Source of the DNA: Monosporascus cannonballus
Lineage: Eukaryota > Ascomycota > Sordariomycetes > Xylariales
Reading direction: 5' to 3'
Assembly: GCA_004154925.1 (NCBI GenBank)
Contig: QJNS01000151.1
Span: forward strand, 124,001 to 188,000
Length of the DNA: 64,000 bases
Positions 1-10,467 of the stretch are shown piece by piece. Under the pieces are notes generated by a model, which worked only from the letters and a program-made list of their open reading frames with translations, was not told where the DNA came from and made no database searches. Position 1 is the first letter of the stretch. Every line of letters begins with the position of its first letter. Both the position numbers and the translations under genes were made by a program.

Positions 1-28
1 CTGAGGCAAGCGGTAGAAAACGAAGACT

Positions 29-945
29 CTATTCATCCTTCTCGTCCACCTTGATGGTTGCGCCAGATGGAAGGGTATCGGTACCCGTGTACTTGAGGTC
101 GAACCCTCCTGGACCGGCTTGAAATAGGAGACTCGGCAGGTGGGGTAGACCAGGCATAGGAGCCAGTATCGCAGTCACAGGCGGCTACAGATATTAGCAA
201 GCGAAGTCTATGCCGGGGTTGGCAATGGTGCAATTATGTACCATCTTCTGTCTGTCCCATGTACCGTGAACGACGTTGACTTCATGAGTGTATCCAGTTC
301 TCTACCATCAATGTTAACGACTTATAGCCAGACTAATGCGATGTCTGCACCAGCGGAACAGTACTGGCGGAGAAGGGCAACTTACAGCCTGACTCGGTCT
401 TACCAAGATTGGCATACTGGCTGGTATGACATGAAGGTTCACCGATAACAACCTGTCAAAAATTTGGCCGACCGAGGATAAATCAGATTTCCAGTCGAAA
501 TCGCCGTGGCACCTAAGAAAGACCTTCTCCCTTCCTCTATCGTAGTGGCCGGATATGCCGCGATTGCGACTGGAGTCTAGATAGACCTTCACAACTCGCG
601 GGCCATTGAAACGACGGCGGCTCTTAAGAAGGGGCTTTGAGGACACAGACGACCATTTCTGTAGTATCAAACTCGATTAACCTCAAAAGGACTGGAGATG
701 GGATTGCTGGCTAATCGGTGATAGACTGGCTAGTAAGTACTTACCTGGGCGCTGTCATGCTTGGTAGGCCCCGTCGTGTTGAACTTGGGCTTGGACTCGG
801 CTTCGTCCTTGACTTTGAACCCCGTGGCCGGCGCCGGGGGGATTGATCGAAGATCGAACTTGGTGTCCTCAACCTTCTCGGACTTGATTCTCTTGGGGCT
901 GTTCTCCTGTCTGACGCGGGGAGTTCCCTCTCGCTTCTGACCCAT
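29..945 (-). CDS. Uncharacterised protein, three-exon model
   Basis: The model is exons 745-945, 404-658 and 29-184 on the minus strand, about 203 residues, stop TAG at 29-31. The first exon begins MGQKREG, is lysine/glutamate rich and ends SAQ at a GTAAGT donor. The middle exon (KWSSVSS to ASMPIL) follows a CTACAG acceptor and ends at GTAAGA. The last exon (PPVTAILAPM to KVDEKDE) follows TGTAG with a CTAAT branch-like site. All three exons join in phase 0, which supports the model. The first intron is 86 bp, while the second (219 bp) is long for these fungi and might hide another exon or be wrongly drawn. I do not recognise the family. The ends are charged and probably disordered, and there is no signal peptide or membrane segment. 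The first and last exons are more convincing than the middle one. Confidence 0.5.
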
Positions 946-2088
946 CGCGATGCGCCAGCAGCGTCGGGAGACCTGATAAGTACACCAGTGACTGAAATGC
1001 GGTGGATGGTAATGCGACGCCAACTGGCGTAGGCGTGCGGGCTGGGGTGTGAGAAATGTGAAACTGATGATGGATGAAGGATGATCATATGGTGTATGAA
1101 GAGGGAAGGAAGATAACGTCGGCTGTCAGTCTCGATTTGACAGGCTTGGCGGAATGCGGGTAATGGGGAAGGTAGGGGCTGGACTGAGATGTCGCTGGGT
1201 CGCTCCTTCCGGCTTCCGGGGTTTCATCGTAGCAAGATCGTAGAGTGTCAAGACTACCCACCTAAGTTACACAACAACTGATACTCTGATTGGTTACATG
1301 TCGTGGTAGGTTCTCATCGCAGGGAATATGAATTGGGTCAGTAGGCAGTAGGCGCATTAAGTTGATGTCATACAGCTGGATTGGTGGTTGTTGTGATGGG
1401 CGTGTACAGCCATGCTGACTATCCCCTTCTCCCTGTCGTCCTCGACAAGGAGTCCTCATCCATACTCCAGGATGCCCCAATCATAGAAACACAGTGTTCC
1501 AAATCCCAAGCAACCCAATAGTATCCTAGAAACCAACCCCAACCCCAAAGCCAAATCCTCCATGTCTATCCAAATCGCGCCAGTGTTGTTTTGCCATCTT
1601 CTCCAGGCGTGTCCGCATCTGTGAGTTGTTGTCCTCGAGAATGTGTAGGCACCCTTCTTGAAGCAGTATGACTCGTGACTGTGTGGGCTGTTCTCTCGAA
1701 GTAACTTATGTGTGTGCGGTTTGGCCCTTGAGATGGAGAAGTTGTACTGCTAAATGGTCAGCAATGAGACGAAGGCGTGGAGATGAAGAAGAAGGCAAAC
1801 CTTGAGATGAGATGAAACAGCAGCATGAACAGCAGCATCTAGACAAGCCAGGTCAACCAGTCACCACAGCAACAGCCGCTAACAGCCACAACAAACAGAC
1901 AGCCTCGTGTGATCCTTTCCAACGTCGACCTCCAAGGTTTTCCGAAAGACATTAAACCAAAGCAAGCTAGGCAAGATGCAGCGCCGGAGCACGCTTGACT
2001 GATAAGCTGGAAATGGAATAACAAAGGAAGAGCCATTAGCAGTCACCAAGTGACGCTGGGGTTCCAGATGCTTGCCTTGGTACTTGCC
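946..2088. other. Intergenic, no supported gene
   Basis: Base composition is normal and short open frames occur on both strands, but none has a recognisable motif or a convincing splice pattern. It probably contains the upstream region of the gene ending at 945 and the 3' side of the candidate small transcript above it. Confidence 0.4.
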
Positions 2089-2187
2089 TTAGAGATCTTC
2101 GCGTACCGGGATACGAGGAGCCTGCTGCTGCACGAAGTAATGGACCATCGATGCGATGACAATTGAGATGGCATATGAGATGTACAT
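2089..2187 (-). CDS. Possible 32-residue single-pass membrane peptide
   Basis: The frame starts at ATG 2187 with MYISYAISIVIASMVHYF, a hydrophobic helix followed by a charged tail ending PVREDL and a TAA stop. Immediately upstream lies a textbook 68-bp fungal intron (2210-2277: GTAAG donor, CTAAC branch site, AG acceptor), and a second GTAAG donor lies near 2519. This suggests a spliced transcript whose introns are in the 5' leader. The frame is also open upstream of the ATG through the exon (TTQP before the Met), but no upstream Met joins in frame. The length and topology are like very small ER or mitochondrial membrane subunits, but I cannot assign a family. The intron is better supported than the peptide. 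Confidence 0.3.
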   Translation of the reverse strand: MYISYAISIVIASMVHYFVQQQAPRIPVREDL

Positions 2188-3145
2188 AGGTTGCGTGGTC
2201 CAAGCAGAACTCGGAAAGTTAGTCGGCTAGCAAAAGGAGAGGGCAGAGCAAAGGATGGGAAACATAATAGGGCTTACTTGATGCCCAATGGCGACAGGTG
2301 TCAGTCAAAGCCGAATATTTCCTCGAGGATGCACGTCAATGCACATTGATTGTTGGTAGAAGATGTGGGCGTGTAGGCTGTCTGTTTACTGTTTGGATGC
2401 CCACCATCGAGGAAAGAATGCATATTCAGAAAGTGGAAGGCAGCTCGGTCTCTGGCAAGGAAAATTCTTTTGGTAAGGACATGGAAAGGATAGAAGCAGA
2501 TGTTGAAGGTATGGAGAACTTACGTGCTGGTAGCAGTTAATGGCTGCAGAGGTCACGTCTAGACGCCACGGAAGGAACAGGCGGATGTTGTAGCAAGAAA
2601 AGATCGAAGAAATGAGGATAGCTGATCATGAATGAGAGATAGGGCGAATCATGATTGCCATGCTAGTTTGAGTGTAGAGTGTTATTGGACAGTAGGATAA
2701 AAAGACGAGTCATGTTGGAATGGTGTTTAGTGGAAAGTTGGGGTCAAGACAGGGAAAGGATGGGAAGGATGGGGAAGTATTTATATATGGACGTGGAGGA
2801 AGATTGTGGGATTGGATCAGCCAAGATGCGATCCCCACCATTCCTGATCTGGCCAGATGGAAAAAACCCCGATTGGCTTTACCCCAGAAACAGCTGCGGC
2901 CAACAGCAGAGCCGCACTAAAATCTCAACGACGGCGGGCCGGCTCCACCAATCACGGCCAAAGGCACCTAGGTACATGGCATGTTTTGATCTCGACAAGG
3001 CCTACGAATTTTCTCATTGGCTACTGGCTTACTCTCCCCTGCCATCAAGTGTCCAATCATCAATGTGGATCTGGCGAATTTCTCATTTTCATAGACCGGT
3101 CAGAGCTTTTCTACCTGTCAGCATACGTCAGCCCCTTCCCGCTTA
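2188..3145. other. Intergenic / possible 5' leader
   Basis: The part up to about 2640 may be the spliced leader of the small minus-strand transcript. The plus-strand open frames at 2298-2540 and 2679-3204 have low-complexity composition and no recognised motif. Confidence 0.35.
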
Positions 3146-3666
3146 GGGTGAGGGAGGAACCACCCACCGAAAATTACCCACGGCCCACGGGTACCCGCGG
3201 GTAGTGCCAAGGACCCATGGGTCACCCATGGGTCCTTGGCGCGAGTCAGAATTACCCGCGGGTACCCAATGGGTCCTTGGCATTACCCATTGGGTACCCA
3301 GTGGGTAATGCCAAGGACCCATCAAGACCTATCACAATATTCAAAATATTCAAAATATTCAAAATATGATTAAATATATGATTAAATATATAATTGTTAA
3401 ATGCATTAAATTTATATATAATAAATTTTTACGATAAATATATTAAAAATATCAAATATATTTATAATATTCAAATCATAAACATAATATAAAGTTTTAA
3501 AACAATGAAATAATCATGAAATAATCGATGCCAAGGACCCATTGAGTACCCGCGGGTCCTTGGCAAGACCCAATGGGTACCCAATGGGTCCTTGGCAAAT
3601 CTGATGGGTACCCGCGGGTACCCACCGATTTGGATGGGTAGTCGATGGGTACCCATTCCCTCACCC
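3146..3666. mobile_element. Non-autonomous inverted-repeat (MITE-like) transposon
   Basis: The element is bounded by a perfect 10-bp inverted repeat (GGGTGAGGGA at 3146-3155 and its complement at 3657-3666) and flanked on both sides by TA (3144-3145, 3667-3668), the duplication made by Tc1/mariner/pogo-type transposases. Inside each end are many copies of short palindromic words (GGGTACCC, ACCCGCGGGT, ACCCATGGGT) spaced by GCCAAGGACCC or its complement. The centre (about 3340-3525) is extremely AT-rich. No coding capacity is seen, so it would depend on a transposase elsewhere. The superfamily is inferred from the TA duplication only. Confidence 0.7.
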
Positions 3667-4904
3667 TATTCCCGCTAGGCCATTCCTCTGCTGTTGCTTA
3701 AAGGCATCATGAGTCACAAGCAATACTGACTGTATTGCCACATAGGTAAGCAAGCATTTGTGCAACGCCATTATATGATAGCTGATAAAATCTCATCACA
3801 TGCAAAGCCGACCCCATTGGCCTAGCACTTACGATACGCCGAAAAGGATAAGCTGGGGAGAACATCCATGTTCTTCGCATACGCCCAAATATTCATACAC
3901 GGGGCCCGGCGCTCGAAAAAGATGTAGAACGTTTAGCCATGTGGGTTTCTGACTGAGATTATCCTATCTACTTGATTGGTACTGTTAGCCAGTGCGGTCA
4001 CAATAGGCTTCCGGAAGCAGCAAACAGACAAGTAAAGGCAAGCCAAGAACGTCTAATCAACTCACAATCGGCAATCCCGATTAGCGATGGCCAGCCCACA
4101 ACAACTATCCCCAGATTGACTTCCCGGCACCTATTTACCCATTGTGTATAGGCAGGTATGTAGAACATGAGCACAAATTGTTCATGGATCCCCTTTGGAA
4201 ATTGCTATAGATGACAAGACTGGAGATATCTCAGCACAACCACGACCTGTCATCTCAACCACAACAACTGCGCGTCATTCAACCACAAGGATGAAGGAGA
4301 AGGTTGTCTGGAAGGAGGGTATGAGAATTGGAGAAGGAGCAACATGGCGCCCAAAGCTTGTTCGTCATATACAGAGACTTACTCGAGCAGTTGTCTCCGG
4401 CACGGAAACTGATCTCTATGTGCGTACACCATTATCTTCCCTGAACAGACTCCGACCACTGACGAAATCCACTTATTGGCGTGGGTTGGCTCGTTCCTCA
4501 GCCCATCAACATAGCGGAAGCGACGGAGCAAGCTTCGGGGTCGTTTCGCTCTAGGGATTGACACTACTCACCGTGGTTACCCATTTACTACTCATGGCGT
4601 GGGTTGTTAAGTAGGTGGCTATCTATTCGTGGATACTATTTAAATATTTTAATTGCTGTACTATTCGGGTTGCAAATAGTAAATAAAATAGATAATAATA
4701 ACAAAAGTTTTTTAGGACTATTAATACGTTCGATTTTATTATTTTAGTATATCAGCTTTAACGACCCTTTATATCGAATTCTTTATCTGCATATTTAGCA
4801 CCTATCCATGAGTAATTTTCTTGGCGCGTGTGGTAGTCGGTATACGTTCCGGCCTGAGCGGTTGGATGATTAGTGTAAAGCCTCTTTGACTCTACTTGGA
4901 CACC
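3667..4904. other. Intergenic with a short AT-rich relic
   Basis: No supported gene is present. About 4620-4830 is abruptly AT-rich compared with its flanks and probably is a RIP-mutated fragment of a repeat, but no terminal repeats or coding motif were found. The plus-strand frame at 4195-4554 has no recognisable domain. Confidence 0.4.
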
Positions 4905-6062
4905 GAAGCCAAGATATGGAGGATTGTTAGGATCCTGGCAGCCGACCGCTTACTCGACGGTGTGATGCGAAGACCTCGGCCCACTTGAGGAGCCGCGCGA
5001 CGGCGAAGGAGCTGGAGGATAGCCATGCCGCCCTTGCCCTCGAGGAATTCCACATTGACGGCCCGAACGGCCGACACCTGTGTTTCGTCATGGGGGGGTT
5101 CTTGTTAGCACGTTTTTTTTGACTGGTTAGAAGAGCATGACCCTGTAGATCGCAAGCGGTTCCTACCGTCAAAGATGTCTGTCGCCAGATCGCGAAAGGC
5201 GTCCGGTTCTTGCACAGCCATGGAATTTGTCACGCGGACTTGTGACCTATGAACATGCTCATAGACTTAAAGGCTTTGACGACTTGGGCAACGAGCAACT
5301 TCTCGAGCTTACTAGCGAGCTAGAATGCTACGAAGTAGAGGTAAGCGAGGACTCGGCGGATCCAGGAGATCGTGCAGCACGGTATCTGGTGGAACCTACG
5401 GCGAGGGAGTTCGAGTCGCTGTGTGCGAGCTCGGTGGCCATCACCGACTTCGGGGAATCTTTCTATCGCGACGCCCCGCGCCAGACGACCGGGATCCCGC
5501 ATACGTACGCGGCCCCGGAGATCTTACTGAATGCGCCGGCCAGTCCAGCGGCATATGGTGTCTGGCTTGGACTATATACGAACTCCGAGAGGATTTCAAC
5601 CTTTTACCGGCTTCTCCAATTTTGGTCCGATCCCAAAGATTCAACGTCATCTGGGGATGGGAGTTCTATCTCAGACCTTTGACGGAGACGTACGGGGTGC
5701 TGTACAATCACACAGTGTAGTGTAGCGCGTCGTCTTAATACCAGCATAGAGAATCCCGAAATCGTCGAAAGACCAGCGACCTTCACATCTTGCGAGCTAG
5801 AACCCGTCCCATCGTCACCAAAAACTCTGCTAAAAGATAGAGAGGCAGCATTAAAGAAGTCAGATTATTTCAACGTCTTCGCAGACCTCTCGAGAAGAGA
5901 GAAAAGAGTACGGGCTAAACATGCTACTAAGCCGATCCATTTGTCGCGTGCATGGTTCCCAGAAAGGAGCTTACCGAGCTCACGGGTCTTCTCAAACGGA
6001 TGTGGCGATACGATCCAGCTGCGCGTATGAGCCGGGACGTCATACTTCGGTACCTTGGCTGA
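4905..6062 (+). pseudogene. Broken serine/threonine protein kinase gene (SRPK-like fungal type)
   Basis: Kinase motifs occur in the right order but in different frames. A region before the hinge (IDGPNGRHLCFVM, about 5055-5090) is followed by QIAKGVRFLHSHGICHADL, where the catalytic-loop HxD appears as HAD and is directly followed by TGA at about 5240. Next come ITDFGESF (activation loop DFG) and GIPHTYAAPEILL (APE), then after a frame change VWCLAWTIYELRE-like sequence. The end is LLKRMWRYDPAARMS and a TGA stop at 6060-6062. At least three frame changes and one in-frame stop separate the blocks, and some frame changes could be lost introns. The order and wording match the fungal SRPK-related kinases that are often expanded in Pezizomycotina. 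It is not AT-rich, so decay was not mainly by RIP. It is almost certainly non-functional. Confidence 0.75.
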
Positions 6063-6985
6063 GCGGGCCTCCTGGACCCTCGGTCATTCAAACTCTATTC
6101 GGTACATCGCGGGAGAGGAAGACTGTGTTAGGTTGGTTTCGTCAATATTTCTAGCTACCTTGGTGGCTACCGCCCGCCCTCTACTTGATGCGGTCGCGGG
6201 ATAATCCAGGCGGGGTCCTTACCGAATTCAAACCACTTTTCGCAGCGCCCGCAGGAGCGTTGGTTCTGTCGAAGTGTTTCTGCAACACGATTGAGCTCTA
6301 GGGGTCGTGTGGGGACTATCATTTTACACAGAACGGACACCTTGAGTTTCAGTCAAGACTTGATTCAACCCGCATGCAAATCAGACGAAAACTGTGTATT
6401 TGGCTGTTGTGTAGAGACATCACCGCCTCGACGTTTGTTACCTGCGGAATCTAGTTACCAGGCATCGGAATAAAGTATGGCTTACTTTTCTCTCTTTCAA
6501 GGGAAAGTGATGACGCGTTAGAATGCCAAATATGAGGTGCATGAGAGTCGTACTTAACAAATTATTATGACCGGATCTAGAGGTTGGTGGAACCATCGAC
6601 CAAGGGACTTACGTTGTCCTTAGCAAACTCTACGCATACTAGGCGCTATACGCCTGGGTGCTAATAGAATGATCTAGATGTGGGCAATTGTTAGAATTCC
6701 CTCCCAACATGCCATAGGCCACTCCAAGAACTCCCGTAGCGCTAAGGTCGGGTTGGCCTTGCTGCTCAAGAATCGACTTGCGCAGAGATTATCCCTAGAA
6801 AACAGTACTCGAATACACACTTTCACACATCAACTTCTAATCAACGAGACATCTATTCATAATCCAGCGCTAATAGCACTAACGCTAGCCCACCCCGCAG
6901 CTTATCCTTCTATCACTGCCCAACCTATCACCACCTCCTGTTGCTCTCCTTCAAGGTCCCATCCCAATTCCCTAAATTTCCAAAC
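6063..6985. other. Intergenic
   Basis: No gene is supported. Open frames at 6291-6473 and 6678-7115 lack motifs, and the latter runs into the antisense of SLX4. It contains the 3' flank of SLX4. Confidence 0.4.
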
Positions 6986-9535
6986 TCAAAACCTCTTCCT
7001 CTCCTTCCCACGCACGTTGACCCTCCACAGACACACGACGCTGCGGGCCTCGCACCAGCGCTTGACGTCGGCGGGCGCGACCTCGGGGCCGTCCCAGCCC
7101 ACGCGCGCGAGCTGACCCGCGTTGAGCCAGGCGGCGAGGTCCTCGAGCACGACGGGGTCGTAAAGCAGTATTTTCTCGTGCCAGGAGGGTTCCTCGTGCG
7201 AGGAGGAGCGCGGCGCCGTCGTTACGGCGCGCGTGATAAGCGTGAAGAGCGTGGCCTGCTGCGCGTCCGTGGTGTTTGGCGTGAGCGTCAGCGACGCGTC
7301 CGTCTCCTCGGTCGCCGAGAGGTCGAGATCAAGGGGTGGCGGGGAGGAGAAGATGTGCTCCGCTGAGGACGCGGGTGACGGTGAGGGTGAGAGCACTTCG
7401 TTTTCCGGGTCAGAGTCCGAGTCTGCGATTTCTTCTACCTTGCGGGCGGGGGTTTTCGGCCGGCCACGTGGCTTCTGGGGGGGGGAGCCTTTTGATTTCG
7501 AGGGTGCTGTGACGGTCTTCGACGTAGATGCGACTGTTGCCTCTTCGGTCTTCTTCGGCCGTCCTCGCCGCTTTACAGGTTTCTCTGCGTTGCTAATGGT
7601 AGGAGCAGGCGCCTTGGTATCCTTCTTCTTGGGTGACGTTAAGCTTGCCGTAGTTGACATGGGTCGAGAAGGTACGGAGACAGCCCCCGGGTTCTTGCTT
7701 GCCCAGCACTGTTCAAGCAACGCAATCATAGCTTGTCGTTTCTTCACAGGCTTGAACCCGTATGATGCAAGTTGCCTAGAAAGCTGAGCATCCGTGAAAG
7801 TCTCGTATGTAGGATGCGGTATGCTTGCATGGCCAAATGGCACTTGAGCCGTAGTAGGAATGTGGGGCTTGGAAAGCGGAGGTGTGGGTGGTTTCTGGGT
7901 TTGGAGGATATGCGGATTTTGTTTGTTAGGCACCGCCTTCTGTGTTTGAGGAGTATCGAATGCGATATCGTCAATATCAATGAAGTCATCGGACTTCGCT
8001 TGATCCGACACAGGGAATTTCTCCCCGTTGCTAGGTGTAGAATCATTTGGATGCCTCTCAGGTAATGCTGGTGTCCGCACAAGGTCAACGACGTCCACAT
8101 TCATCAGCTCTCCGTCGATATCTCGCGCACCGGCGTGCCACAGGCCTTGGCTGTCGGATTCTCCAAAGGGATCATCACGGTTTGAGGCTTGAATTGCTAC
8201 TTGAAGCTCCCTTAGCGTGGTGGGTGACTCCTCCTGCACGAGCTGACTCGATGTTCCAAAGACAAAGTCCTGGTTAGAAGACTGTTTTAGTGCCGAGTTT
8301 GGCGATAACAAAATGGGATTCTCGGCCTCGCCAGCATTCTTCTTTTTCCGGGGTTTAGCTTTCGGCTTTTTGGGTTTGACTGCCTCTTTGTTTCTGGACA
8401 TGATGATGGACTGATGCTCAACCAGAGCCTTTACTTCATCCCCTGAATCGAAGTAGTTCAACAAAGAGTCTCGAGTGGACCGCGCTGAAAGATCGAATTC
8501 GGGTTCGGGGAGTGCGTACGGGGCTGTTGCTAGCTCCGTAATGGTTCTGGTCTTCTTCTTGGTAGGAGCTGATTTTGAAGGGGGAACCTCGCTAACCGGT
8601 ATATCGTGGGTATCCTGCCTGCCCTGTTTGTCCTGTTCGCCTGTAGTGAATGCTAACTCGATCCGTTTACGCTTCTTCAGAAAGTCCGCTTGTTGTTGCT
8701 GTCCTGATGGGATAGAAGCACTATCATCCTTGCGTGCATAATTGTCGAACAGATTCTGAAACAGTTCCTTTGACGCGACTGCTTTGTCAACAGATGATAG
8801 AAGCTCTCGATGATCCGAGTCTGAGGCGATGAGGATAGCATTCTTGGCAGACGGTGGGGTCCAATCCACTCTTCGCTGTAATGCAGGCTCCGAGCACGAT
8901 GTCATATTTTGTGATTTGAGTTGTTCTATATTGTTGGAAGGGAGACTCGGTTCGCCATCCTCAGCGAACTGTTCCTCATCAGCCGGCTGGGCCTCTCCTC
9001 CCTTGGCCGGGAAGTGTCTAGACACGGTCTCAGTCTCCATCCGGCTCTGGCCCGGTTTCCTTCGGGATTTGTCCTTGGTTATAGCTTTGGTCACTCTGCC
9101 CTTCGGTATCTGTGGTTGCTTCCTTTCCGGCGTAGGTGTTCTGCTCTCGAATTTTTGCCATGGCTTCTCCCTAGGTGAAGACTCGATCGTGATTGGGGCG
9201 TCTTCCTGGGCGGTCACCTGCGCATCCGCGGCAAGTCTTTCGACAAGACCATTTATTGTCTTAGGCTTGCGTGAAGACGACTCCGGAATCTTTTCTGTGT
9301 CGATGTCTACCTCTGGCGCGTCTCGCAGCAGATTTGCGGCGCTCGTAAACGCGTGAAGAGCATCAGGGGGTAAAGCTGTAGCGTTGCTTCCGCTCCTGAG
9401 TAGTGGCCGCTTCGGGTTCTTGGAGAATATCTCGGATAATGATGGCAAATCTGGCGACGGGGAAGCCACAAAGCACGGATCCATCCTGGAGGCCCTTGGA
9501 GGGGAAGAAGACGTGAGAATGTCAGCCCGGGACAT
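6986..9535 (-). CDS. SLX4: Structure-specific endonuclease subunit SLX4
   Basis: A single-exon frame of 849 residues. SLX4 is the scaffold and activator of the SLX1 nuclease, which cuts branched DNA in recombination and replication repair in the nucleus. The protein is long and mostly disordered, with a conserved C-terminal domain in the last roughly 75 residues (LLYDPVVLEDLAAWLN, then DVKRWCEARSVVCLWRVN, ending KERKRF) that binds SLX1. A short SAP-like helical segment lies near residues 580-615 (LSRQLASYGFKPVKKRQA), followed by two AT-hook-like motifs (RRGRPKK, KPRGRPK). I chose ATG 9535 (MSRADIL). The frame stays open 42 codons upstream to 9661, but that extension is cysteine-rich and untypical. 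A start at the later MDPCF is also possible. It is divergent from RPS21. No damage is seen. Confidence 0.9.
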   Translation of the reverse strand: MSRADILTSSSPPRASRMDPCFVASPSPDLPSLSEIFSKNPKRPLLRSGSNATALPPDALHAFTSAANLLRDAPEVDIDTEKIPESSSRKPKTINGLVERLAADAQVTAQEDAPITIESSPREKPWQKFESRTPTPERKQPQIPKGRVTKAITKDKSRRKPGQSRMETETVSRHFPAKGGEAQPADEEQFAEDGEPSLPSNNIEQLKSQNMTSCSEPALQRRVDWTPPSAKNAILIASDSDHRELLSSVDKAVASKELFQNLFDNYARKDDSASIPSGQQQQADFLKKRKRIELAFTTGEQDKQGRQDTHDIPVSEVPPSKSAPTKKKTRTITELATAPYALPEPEFDLSARSTRDSLLNYFDSGDEVKALVEHQSIIMSRNKEAVKPKKPKAKPRKKKNAGEAENPILLSPNSALKQSSNQDFVFGTSSQLVQEESPTTLRELQVAIQASNRDDPFGESDSQGLWHAGARDIDGELMNVDVVDLVRTPALPERHPNDSTPSNGEKFPVSDQAKSDDFIDIDDIAFDTPQTQKAVPNKQNPHILQTQKPPTPPLSKPHIPTTAQVPFGHASIPHPTYETFTDAQLSRQLASYGFKPVKKRQAMIALLEQCWASKNPGAVSVPSRPMSTTASLTSPKKKDTKAPAPTISNAEKPVKRRGRPKKTEEATVASTSKTVTAPSKSKGSPPQKPRGRPKTPARKVEEIADSDSDPENEVLSPSPSPASSAEHIFSSPPPLDLDLSATEETDASLTLTPNTTDAQQATLFTLITRAVTTAPRSSSHEEPSWHEKILLYDPVVLEDLAAWLNAGQLARVGWDGPEVAPADVKRWCEARSVVCLWRVNVRGKERKRF

Positions 9536-10118
9536 GGCGTTTACACGTCGAAGGAGGGAAGAAGGGGGTATGCGCCAGGCGCAACCGAAGGTAATACAGG
9601 CCAACAAATGATCGAGCGAGCCACAACGAAGTAAACAGGAATAATGGCACGTGGATTGCATCGATAAAAGGTGAGTCGGTGTTTAAATTGTCGCCTTTGC
9701 GATCGTCTCGGGGCTCATTCGTATCATGGACAACAACATCATCAATGAAAACAAATAGTGGGGGTTTCCTAGCTGCAACAAAGCGAGTCGCCCTCAATCA
9801 GTTGAATGGGAATTCCACACGAACTAGCCACGAAGTCACATGACTCTCTTTTATCTCGGTATCTTTTTGATCTTATCTACCTAGGTACCTGGGTATCTAT
9901 GCACGCTCAGACCACCACAGAGACATGTCATGATTTGGTCTCTCACGTGATGAGAACTCCTGAGCGAAACCCCACCAAACACTTTCGAAATTCCCAACCC
10001 GGTCAAAATTATTGCGAAACTCAACTGCGAGCTCCCTGTTGCGACATCATCCGCGAATTGCCCTCCCTCTCTCCGCTAACCAACCCATCCACAACACATC
10101 CTACGCAGAATCGCAAAG
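9536..10118. promoter_or_regulatory. Shared divergent promoter region SLX4 / RPS21
   Basis: 583 bp separate the two start codons. The RPS21 side shows a pyrimidine-rich stretch just upstream of the start (about 10050-10100), as is usual for fungal ribosomal-protein genes. No specific operator could be assigned from sequence alone. Confidence 0.4.
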
Positions 10119-10467
10119 ATGGAGAACGACCGTGGTGAAATCGTTGACCTGTACGGTTGCCTTCCCCAATACCTGCCGAGGGTCTTGCTGGAATATGGGG
10201 TGAGCCTGACTGACTTCAAATCTCCCTTCGTTTAGCTACGTCCCCCGGAAGTGCTCTGCCACCAACCGGATCATCAAGGCCAAGGACCACGCTTCCGTCC
10301 AGATCTCCATCGCCAAGGTTGACGAGAACGGCCGCCAGATCGCCGGCGAGAACCACGTCTATGCCCTCTCCGGATTCGTCCGCGCCATGGCCGAGGCCGA
10401 CGATGCCCTGAACAGACTGGCGCAGCGGGATGGTCTCCTTAAGAGTGTCTGGAGCGCCCAGCGATAA
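10119..10467 (+). CDS. RPS21: 40S ribosomal protein S21 (eS21)
   Basis: Exons 10119-10150 and 10236-10467 with an 85-bp intron (GTACGG donor, TTTAG acceptor) that splits codon 11. The product is 87 residues, the usual length of the fungal protein. It starts [20 protein letters not shown] and continues with [15 protein letters not shown] and ends KSVWSAQR. eS21 is a core structural protein of the small ribosomal subunit needed for late 18S rRNA maturation. An intron very near the start codon is typical for ribosomal-protein genes of these fungi. Strong constitutive expression is expected from the family, not shown here. No oddities. Confidence 0.97.
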
